A stretch of 64,000 nucleotides of DNA from Eutreptiella sp. 'Long Island Sound 2002'. Its lineage: Eukaryota; Euglenozoa; Euglenophyceae; Eutreptiales; Eutreptiaceae. The DNA lies in assembly GCA_964036045.1 (NCBI GenBank), contig OZ038381.1, positions 135,190,306-135,254,305 on the forward strand. Reading direction: 5' to 3'. This document shows positions 56,659-64,000 of the stretch, piece after piece. A program made the position numbers and the translations under genes. The notes under the pieces were generated by a model, which was not told the DNA's origin, did no database searches, and saw only the letters and a list, made by a program, of their open reading frames with translations. Numbering within the stretch: the stretch's first letter is position 1; every line of letters begins with the position of its first letter.

Positions 56659-59277
56659 GTGGGAAGCGCCACACCATCCCAATCGGGAGTCGGTAAGCAC
56701 AAAGGGACTCCCGCGGGCGGAAGGCCCGGTCCGGCACCCGACAGTCGCGGTGGCGGAGTGAGGGCAAGTGAAGGCACGAACCCTTGCACCCGGCCATCCT
56801 TCGCGACCAAGAATGTGTTTGATGTACTTCAAGATCTTTCCGAGAGTATCGGAGGATCACCCGGACCGCAGCTGGATGCTGCAGATCGGCAGCCTGAGCC
56901 CATTGTCCACGACCTGCACCAGTCGCTTGTTGAGCTTCTGGAACGGCCGGAGATCCTGAGCTTGCACGCCGTGCGCCGAGTTGGGCGTGAGCGGCAGTTG
57001 CACCTTAAGGTCCGTGCCTTATGCGGGGAAGTGGAAAGGGTCTTCGACGTGTTGGTCGACACGGGAGCTCAGGTCAGCTTGGTCAAGGCTGGCCTACTTC
57101 CGCCAGAGTGTCTGACCGACAGTCGGAAACCTGTCAGGCTGAAGGTGGCGAACGGCCAGTACATGGTGGGAGGCACGAAGGAAGCGGCCATCGGGCTGCA
57201 GTTCGTGAACCGTCGTGAGCTGAGCCGCCCAGACCTCGGCAAGGAAATCCTCCTGCACGGTCGCTTCTACGAGGCCGAGATGGACTGGGACATGATCGTT
57301 GGGTACGACTTCATGATGGAGAGGGACTCCGGCGTCCTCCCGGCCCAGGCCTCCATCACCCTGTACCAGGACGACCAGCTCTCGTGGCTTTCGTCACCTG
57401 AGCACCAGGTGGAATGCCAATGGATCCACCCCGAGCGCAATCAGCTCGAAGTAGCCGCGCTGGACACTGAGCCCACAGGGCCAGCAAACCAGGAGTACGG
57501 CGTAATGCCGGAAGTGGCGAGCCGAGTGGTCGCGGACCTGGGAGCTTCGGATCTGGCCCTGGATGCGTTCTCTTCAGGACCCTCCGCCCATCTGCGGGTT
57601 TGTCAGAAGTACTGCAGCGCACAGGACTCCGCGTGGAAGAAGCACTGGGGTCCGCATCAGGGCTTGATGTGGATCCACTGCCCCCGTTGGGACATTCCAA
57701 GAGCGATAGCGAAGATTCGCAAGGACCGCTCCAAGGCAGTGCTGGTTGTTCCTATGGGATGCACCGAGGAGGAAAGTACCCGACATTGGGTAGTCTCATT
57801 GACCAACATGACCTTAAACAAGGTCGTCCTACCGGCTGGAGAGAGTGTCTATCAGGACGCTAAGGGACAGCCCATGCCACCCCAGAGATGGCCAACGGAA
57901 TTCCACTATGTGGATGGGGGCCTTGATCAGGCCGACACCACGGATTTCGTGTGTGTCAACCGCATCATAGCAGAGCCATGGCGGCAATGCTTTGCGGTTC
58001 CCCCTGTTGACATCGGAGAATCGGAAGACCCCCTCAGTGAAGAGGAGTTGGATCTGGTTCAGGGGTATATGGATCAGCCCTTTCACGACTGGGGAAACCA
58101 ACGTGAGGGCAAGCACCAGGACAAAGCCTGGTGGGAAGTGGACTCGATCGTCTCTGGTTCCTATGATGGAGATACCTTCGTAAGGAGGGTACTGGACCAT
58201 ATGTCCAGCCAGGACGAGCCAATCAGGGGTAACCCACCCACCTACGGCAACATATTTCGAGGCAAGACCAGAGATGGCCCTTTGGGCCACCTGGGAAGAC
58301 CACCTGAGGCGAAATCGAGCGGGGTCGCTACCCCTCAAGTAAGCTCAGTGGTCCAGGTGCCCGGAAAAGCCAAGGCGGAGTCCGATGATTGCCCCAAGAT
58401 CCAGGCATTGAGGGCCAGGCTGAAGCAGAAGTATGGGGACACCTTCTTCAGCGGAAAGCCTGTGTTTCCCCCACCGGTGCGTGGACCGTATGGCGAGGCC
58501 AAGATACGACTGAAGCAGGACCCCCGTGTGTACCGGCACCGGGAGTTTGCCCTGAGGGGCGAGAGGAAGGAGGCCATGGAGAAGATCCTCCGTGACTTCA
58601 TCGAGAGAGGCTGGCTTGAGCCGTGCCACTCCGAGTGGGCCTCTCCGTGCTTCGTCGTCCCCAAGAAGGTGGCCGGTGAGTGGCGGCTCGTGGTCAACTA
58701 CCGCGGCCTAAACGCCCAAATGCAGCACGACAGCTATACGCTGCCCCTCATTGAGGACATGCTGCCAAAACAACACCGGCGGAGGATCTTCACGGTGATT
58801 GACCTGAAACATGGTTATCATCAGATGCCTCTCGCCGAGGAGTCCCGTGCCTGCACAGCCATGAGCACCCCACTTGGACCTCTCCAGTGGAAGGCGATGC
58901 CCATGGGCGTTACCAACGGCAATGCGGCTTTTCAGCGGATGCTGGAGAACCTGCTTGAGCCGGTGCGTGACTGTGCGGACCTCTTCGTGGACGACGTGAT
59001 CATGCCGTCCGGGGACCCCAGTATGAGCTACGAGGAGCTCCTGGAGGCACACGAGAGGGACGTCACTCGAGTGCTGGACCTTCTGGTTCGGCACAAACTC
59101 ACGGGCAGCAGTGACAAGGCCACCATTGCGGTAAGCGAGGTGGTCTTCGCTGGCCACGTGGTCGGGAACGGGCAGCGAAAGCCCATACCTGGCAAGGTGG
59201 CTGCGATTGAGCACTGGGAAAAGCCCAAGACGGTCTCTGAGCTACGGGCGTATCTGGGGTTCTGCAACTACTACTGA
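56659..59277 (+). CDS. Ty3-like element A pol: protease, RNase H-fold-like segment, RT; RNase H and integrase missing
   Basis: 872 codons, in the same frame as the end of gag and open right back to the gag TAG at 56605. Aspartic protease: FDVLVDTGAQVSLV with Asp near residue 134. Residues ~293-400 (ADLGASDLALDAFSSG, then GLMWIHCPRWDIPRAIAKI and KAVLVVPMG) resemble the segment found near RNase H/methylase regions of some DIRS and Ty3-like elements. RT is nearly complete: WASPCFVVPKK, WRLVVNYRGLN, FTVIDLKHGYHQMPL (catalytic Asp), MPMGVTNGNAAFQRML, LFVDDVIMPSG (FVDD at 776-779) and ELRAYLGFCNYY. The frame then stops at TGA, just where RNase H should begin, and the downstream DNA is unrelated to pol, so the element has lost its 3' half. 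Confidence 0.88.
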   Translation: MGSATPSQSGVGKHKGTPAGGRPGPAPDSRGGGVRASEGTNPCTRPSFATKNVFDVLQDLSESIGGSPGPQLDAADRQPEPIVHDLHQSLVELLERPEILSLHAVRRVGRERQLHLKVRALCGEVERVFDVLVDTGAQVSLVKAGLLPPECLTDSRKPVRLKVANGQYMVGGTKEAAIGLQFVNRRELSRPDLGKEILLHGRFYEAEMDWDMIVGYDFMMERDSGVLPAQASITLYQDDQLSWLSSPEHQVECQWIHPERNQLEVAALDTEPTGPANQEYGVMPEVASRVVADLGASDLALDAFSSGPSAHLRVCQKYCSAQDSAWKKHWGPHQGLMWIHCPRWDIPRAIAKIRKDRSKAVLVVPMGCTEEESTRHWVVSLTNMTLNKVVLPAGESVYQDAKGQPMPPQRWPTEFHYVDGGLDQADTTDFVCVNRIIAEPWRQCFAVPPVDIGESEDPLSEEELDLVQGYMDQPFHDWGNQREGKHQDKAWWEVDSIVSGSYDGDTFVRRVLDHMSSQDEPIRGNPPTYGNIFRGKTRDGPLGHLGRPPEAKSSGVATPQVSSVVQVPGKAKAESDDCPKIQALRARLKQKYGDTFFSGKPVFPPPVRGPYGEAKIRLKQDPRVYRHREFALRGERKEAMEKILRDFIERGWLEPCHSEWASPCFVVPKKVAGEWRLVVNYRGLNAQMQHDSYTLPLIEDMLPKQHRRRIFTVIDLKHGYHQMPLAEESRACTAMSTPLGPLQWKAMPMGVTNGNAAFQRMLENLLEPVRDCADLFVDDVIMPSGDPSMSYEELLEAHERDVTRVLDLLVRHKLTGSSDKATIAVSEVVFAGHVVGNGQRKPIPGKVAAIEHWEKPKTVSELRAYLGFCNYY

Positions 59278-59449
59278 AGCCGGTTCGGACCCCCGTGGCC
59301 ATCTTTGGGTCACTTGGGGTGTGTATCTATGTGCCGGCAAGCCGCCATTGGCTGATATCATACTCTCCCATCCACCTGAACTAACCCGATGTGATAGTGT
59401 GATAGGTTTGGCCATTCCGGCTACGAGCGGCCATATTCAGTACCGAGGC
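59278..59449. other. Junction between truncated pol A and LTR-like region B
   Basis: A short GC-balanced stretch with no pol similarity. The breakpoint that removed RNase H and integrase of element A lies at or just before it. Confidence 0.4.
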
Positions 59450-61537
59450 ACCGCCAGCGGAGATTTATATATCGGAATATCAGGAATCAACAGGGTTTTG
59501 TTATCATAATGTTTCCGTAATTTTTCAGCCTTCTGTTCTGATGGTCAATGTATCGGCGACTGTCAGTTGGCTCGCCATTTTGCGGTAACAGATTGGTTAA
59601 CTGTTATTTCCAGATATTTTGGCGGAAACTCCGATGAAGGGTCAGATTTCATCAGTAAAGGGTTCGTTGCTTCCGCAGTTTTCTAAATATGCACTCGAAA
59701 TTTTATTCTGAAGTTTTTGCGATGTCGAAATCGGATTTTCGACTTCGACATCGCCGCACTTGATTTGGTCTTCTTCGAGTGGTCATACTCTTTTCCCTAT
59801 GCCCGAATCAGGTTTCCCTTGCACTTGCCACCCATTTGACTTGGAGATATAAGGGAAACAAAAGTGATTCGTGAGACCACTTTGAAGAATCATATCTCCG
59901 GCTCACAGCGAGGAATATCGATATCGAGAATTGGGTTGGAACCGCCTTGGTCTCAACTTAATTTAGGAAGCATCAAACGCCTTTGGTGTGTACAGATGCC
60001 CGGTGTATTAAGGGATAATGGTCAAGAGGGTAGAAAGTGATATATAACTCTTGGACCGTGCAACCGAATATTTTGTTGCGACTTTCGAGTGTGCCGCATG
60101 AGTGTTGGGGTTGCATAGCAACTTTCCTTGGGTTCCTACATATTTTTAACGTGAAGTTATGTCCACGGAGGGAAATGGCATACCATGGTGGGAGCCACTT
60201 TTTGAGGGTATGTGTTGTATGCATGGTATGTGCTTGATATGCTCACGCCCATGTTATATATCTTCGTGTGGCCGAAGAGATGGGGAGCCACACGTGACAA
60301 GGGCTTTGCCCATGTCCCAATTGTGGAATTCAAAGCGCTAGACTAAGTCTACCGCGTATGTATTGCTCATGGTATGTTTGGCAAAGAGATCCATGAGTGC
60401 ACTCCCATTTTCATGAGGCATGTAGATATGGGTGGCGAAGGTATCTCCATGCGCCCGATTGGGGATCCAAGTGGGAGAATTGTTCGTAAATGGTTCCAAT
60501 CATTTGTGTATTGAACCATGAGCGGATATCATGGGTGAGCATAGAGATATACTATCATGACAACTTTGTATTTGGACATATTTTCATGTTTTTGACCTCA
60601 ATTTATGCTCATTTGTGTGCTTTATGTGCTCAACTGGTCGGCTAACAGTAAAGTGCCTAGAGATCCGGGAACTATGGTATGTTGGTTATATGTTGGCATA
60701 TGCTTCGGTGTTGTACCGCACCATATGCCGGATCACGTGGTCACTTTGGCTTGGCACACGAGGCCTCACAAAATTAGGTCTCAAACTCATGAGCTGACTT
60801 GTGAAGCATGTCATGTACATAACCGGAGGGGTTTCGGAGCCAATGATGGGATATTCTTGGGCATGGACCTTTGGTCTATATCACCCTTGTATACTAATTT
60901 CCGGTTCGACACATGCATGGAGCATTTGAATATTTGCCGTGTGCATTTTTGAGTATATAATTGAATTTCGGGCATTATGGTGTGATTTGGCTGATTTTGT
61001 CATGATGTGAGGTCATCTTCATGGGGCAGTTCTCCAAGCCCATTCGACTCCAAGTCCAACCAAGTATATGTCAGGGTAGGGCATGGTCCTGAGTGCCACT
61101 CTAGGCCATGACACGCCACCTCCCCTATTGGGCTAGGATTTAGAGGCTTGGGAGTGAACACATTTTTGAGGTTTGTGTAGTGACTTGTGACACATGGCAT
61201 TCAGCCATCTCATTTGACCTGGTTCAGGGCAATATGTTGGTGAGTCAAGGGAAGGTCTTGAGTCCAGGGAATGAGGGGTTTATGGCTGTGAATGTGTATG
61301 TTTACCTCTTTCCCCAACTTTGCTTTATTTGTGTTCATATGCCAATTTCAGGGCTTTCTTCCTTGGTGCAATTCTTGTACATGCCCGCCACCGTGGGACG
61401 ACCGGTGTGCTGAACGGAAGCCCGCAGTGTGGATTGGATTATTGCTGGATTTGTGGGATCTGGTTGCTGTTCAGGGTTGAAGGAGGATTTTATTTTATTT
61501 TCTATATTTTTGGATTTGGAACCCTGGACTTTGATAA
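59450..61537 (+). repeat. LTR-like 5' region of Ty3-like element B
   Basis: Its first ~650 bp match 49050-49700 as described for element A, with clear divergence and small indels. The remainder is AT-rich and noncoding as far as I can see. It leads directly into the gag B start codon. It could also be read as the 3' LTR of element A in a tandem arrangement. Confidence 0.5.
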
Positions 61538-64000
61538 ATGCAATCGTTGATGAGGAGCAAGTCAGCAGGGGTAACAGGCCGAAGGGGCACAGCAGGGGCC
61601 GGTCCTGGTAGGGACCTTCTTTATGGTAGCAGAGGCGTACCTGCTGCCCCTACCTACCGCCGACCCGGGGACTTGGGCCCCTATGAGCCCTGCCCAAGTA
61701 CCCCCCGGGTGCGTATTGTGGACTCGGTGGAGACCACGCCGGAGATTGGAGCCATAGAAGAACCGAGACGTTCAAGAGCATGGCGAACTCCGGAAGTTGA
61801 AGCCCGAAGAGAAGTACGACATTCGGGAAGAGGAGGACGTGACATGGAGGACCTGGTCTCCATGTGTGAGCGTCGCTGCCGAAAGGCATGCAACCTCCGC
61901 TCCGCTGCGGAGGACTCTGAGGAGGCCTGCCATTCAGGCAGCAGTGGAGGACGGGCCCGGCGCTACCGGAAGCGCGGGTCACCCAAGTCCGCGGCAAGGG
62001 ACACCGGGGCTATGGATACTGACCCTAGCCCGGTCAGGCTGTGGGAATCCGAGGGGCACTCCGAGGGCTATCGGACAGCCTATGAGCAACCCTCGGAGTC
62101 GGAGGAGACGCCCGCGCCGATCGCCAGGGCGCATACGGCCCCCGAGCCCGCCCTGAAGCACGACGCCGAGGGCTTGGAGAGGCCAGCCAGGGCCCGGACG
62201 GCACCTGTGCCCCGGCACACGGGACCAGAGACGGACGCCATAGGCGATACGCCCATGGGCGACGAGTCTGAGGTGCCGGGAACCGCGGGATGCGCCGGAT
62301 CAGGCGGAAAGCAGGCTGAGTGTCACTGCGAGCACGTGTCCTTCCTCGTGGGCAAGTACCCAAAGATGGGGATGGACGCCATCGTGCATCGCCTAGACCG
62401 CCTGCACAACGCGAAGGACGGTCTAGAGGAAGACGTCGCGGGGATCCTGGATGACCAGTCGGCCGCGGAGAAAGACATGGAGGAGCTGCGAGCGGAACGG
62501 GACCGGTACCGGGAGAATCTGGGGCTGGCCCTGGACAAGCAGCAGCGAGTTGTGAACAGTCTCCTCCACCTGGTGGAGGACATGTCCGGACGCCTGAAAA
62601 GGCTAGAGGAGCTACAGCCCCTCGCCTCGGGTCCGGAGCTGCCGGCAAAGCCGGCCGCCGCAGAGCTGGTGGAGCGGGTTAAGACCCTCAGGAGCGCCAT
62701 GGATAAATCCACGGGCGGCCCTGGAGAGGCACCCTACGCGCCTCCGCGTGTTGACCCGGGTGCGCTGCCGTTTGTTCCCATGTTCAGCGAATCCACAATG
62801 CTCGGGGAACACACGGCACCGGCTGGGTCCATGCGGGAAGGGCACGTAACCACGGACCCGAGGAGCCTGACGGTACAGATGTCCCACGCCGCCCAGGATC
62901 TACCGCCAACTACGAATACCCATGCAGTTTATGCGGAAGAGGAGATCCAGAGCCAGACCATGCAGGGGCGAACCATGGGAAGCGCCGACGGACATGGTCG
63001 AGGTCATCCAGGCGGAAACTTGGGGGCGAAGGACCCCAATACGGGGATATGGACGGCCGACGGAGCAAGTCCTTCCCGCATTCCAAACCCCATGGGTTCA
63101 GGCCCAACTGGACCTCACTCCATGGAGGAGAGGGATGTACGGGGAGTGTACTCACACCCCCCGGCCACAGGTGGTATCCGTCTCGGTGGAGTAGTGGCTG
63201 GGGACGTCGGAGACGCCATCAGGATTGACGACCTCAGGGGAATCAAAATCCCCTACAATGATGGAAACCCCTCCAACCTGGACGACTTCATCCTGGATTG
63301 GGAGGACTTCGCCGAGGAGGTCGTCGGCGAGATGCGGGGAGCGCCGCGGGACAAGTGGGTATGCCGGACATTTCCACACCGGCTGGCGCAGGACCTGAAG
63401 GAGGAGCTGCGGGATCAGATCCGGGAAGGATTGATCCGTACGGAGCAGGCCTGCCTCCAGTGGTTGGAGGATGAGGAGCGGGTGGACGCTCCGAACCAGA
63501 AGCTGGAGGACTTGTGGTCCATCCCGCTGCCGCTGGACCGTGGTGAGTTGCGGGTCCGGGAGTGGAACCGGTATCTGCGGAAGTACCGCAGATGCCTCAA
63601 GCTGGTGGAGGACTGGAACGAGGCCAGCGAGATCCGCCACCTCCTAAAGGACGTCCTCCCCGGCCACTGGAAGAGGCGAGTGGAGGACGAGGAGAAGAAG
63701 CGCGCCAAGAAGCGGGTGGCGGTGAGGATCATGGCGGCGGAAGATACCCATGCGGGTATCATGGAGTTCTTCAGGAGGAACCTGGGCGAGCCCAGCCGGA
63801 TGTTGGGACTGAAGAACGGCGTGTACGTGGAGGTGTTTGGAGACTCCATGAGGCAAAGGTTGCTGCGCCTCAACAACGTGGAATGGAGGCGCGGGGAGCC
63901 GCTGAGGATGCAGGTCATCTTCGCCCGCATGAGCCTGGACGAGATCGTGAAGTACATCACGGTGGAGTTGAAGCTCAATGCGAAGAACGAGGCCCAGTGC
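61538..64000 (+). CDS. Ty3-like element B gag (partial, continues beyond window)
   Basis: One frame is open for 821 codons from ATG at 61538 to the last base, directly after TGA-TAA in frame. It begins MQSLMRSKSAGV and has a Ser/Pro/Arg/Glu-rich disordered region up to about residue 250 with a Cys/His patch (CHCEHVSFLVGKYPK). A coiled coil follows (EKDMEELRAERDRYRENLG, then QRVVNSLLHLVEDMSGRLKR), then a linker. The capsid-like region starts IKIPYNDGNPSNLDDFIL and holds CLQWLEDEERVDAPN, LVEDWNEASEIRHLL and VIFARMSLDEIVKYI. These align with element A (IKPPMYDGNPLNLDRFLEKL, KQERVDAP, AIPARMSCDEILEWV), so this is the intact relative. Gag forms the virus-like particle around element RNA. The zinc knuckle expected at the C-terminus lies outside the window. 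Confidence 0.82.
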   Translation, partial: MQSLMRSKSAGVTGRRGTAGAGPGRDLLYGSRGVPAAPTYRRPGDLGPYEPCPSTPRVRIVDSVETTPEIGAIEEPRRSRAWRTPEVEARREVRHSGRGGRDMEDLVSMCERRCRKACNLRSAAEDSEEACHSGSSGGRARRYRKRGSPKSAARDTGAMDTDPSPVRLWESEGHSEGYRTAYEQPSESEETPAPIARAHTAPEPALKHDAEGLERPARARTAPVPRHTGPETDAIGDTPMGDESEVPGTAGCAGSGGKQAECHCEHVSFLVGKYPKMGMDAIVHRLDRLHNAKDGLEEDVAGILDDQSAAEKDMEELRAERDRYRENLGLALDKQQRVVNSLLHLVEDMSGRLKRLEELQPLASGPELPAKPAAAELVERVKTLRSAMDKSTGGPGEAPYAPPRVDPGALPFVPMFSESTMLGEHTAPAGSMREGHVTTDPRSLTVQMSHAAQDLPPTTNTHAVYAEEEIQSQTMQGRTMGSADGHGRGHPGGNLGAKDPNTGIWTADGASPSRIPNPMGSGPTGPHSMEERDVRGVYSHPPATGGIRLGGVVAGDVGDAIRIDDLRGIKIPYNDGNPSNLDDFILDWEDFAEEVVGEMRGAPRDKWVCRTFPHRLAQDLKEELRDQIREGLIRTEQACLQWLEDEERVDAPNQKLEDLWSIPLPLDRGELRVREWNRYLRKYRRCLKLVEDWNEASEIRHLLKDVLPGHWKRRVEDEEKKRAKKRVAVRIMAAEDTHAGIMEFFRRNLGEPSRMLGLKNGVYVEVFGDSMRQRLLRLNNVEWRRGEPLRMQVIFARMSLDEIVKYITVELKLNAKNEAQC

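Overview
The window reads as repeat-rich nuclear DNA of a eukaryote, most plausibly an alga or other protist with a large genome. I see no bacterial operon signals. Nearly everything recognisable is a mobile element or its remains: non-LTR retrotransposons, Ty3-like LTR retrotransposons, a short LTR element, a hAT transposase, a terminal-inverted-repeat element, SINE-like sequences, satellites and microsatellites. Base composition switches sharply between very GC-rich blocks (1-5.9 kb, 7.8-18.9 kb) and ordinary or AT-rich DNA, as expected for GC-rich elements inserted in a different background. The species cannot be named from the sequence.

Layout. 1-5.94 kb: 3' part of a GC-rich element with charged low-complexity ORFs and a (TTAC)n tail. 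5.95-7.65 kb: AT-rich spacer ending in a 40-bp inverted repeat. 7.76-18.87 kb: a second GC-rich element, 5'-truncated inside its reverse transcriptase, then RNase H-like and zinc-binding regions, further ORFs, a long 3' region with ~600-bp tandem units and a (CTCAAAC)n tail. 19.1-20.6 kb: decayed hAT transposase. 20.87-23.25 kb: non-autonomous DNA element with terminal inverted repeats. 23.9-28.5 kb, minus strand: LINE with AP endonuclease, RT, SH3/Tudor-like segment, RNase H and zinc knuckle. 29.2-30.4 kb: array of hairpins carrying GTATGT motifs. 30.5-33.1 kb, minus: a frameshifted gene of about 850 codons ending in an AlkB-like 2-oxoglutarate oxygenase domain. 34.8-36.9 kb: 70-bp tandem repeats and a broken RING-finger gene. 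37-42 kb: satellites, minisatellites and a ~610-bp direct repeat. 42.2-47.3 kb: a short LTR element in LTR-internal-LTR-internal-LTR form with a 5-bp target duplication. 49-64 kb: two related Ty3-like elements in the same orientation. The first has a broken gag and a pol that stops at the end of RT. The second has an intact gag that runs off the window.

There is no host pathway to reconstruct. The only gene that could be a non-transposon locus is the AlkB-domain gene, and possibly the RING gene, and neither is certain. Many reading frames are broken by single-base shifts, several near homopolymer runs, so part of the damage could be assembly error. In-frame interruptions are mostly TAG, whereas recognisable gene ends are mostly TGA or TAA. 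That contrast is reported as a finding, with mutation of CAG/TGG codons in dead elements as the simpler explanation.
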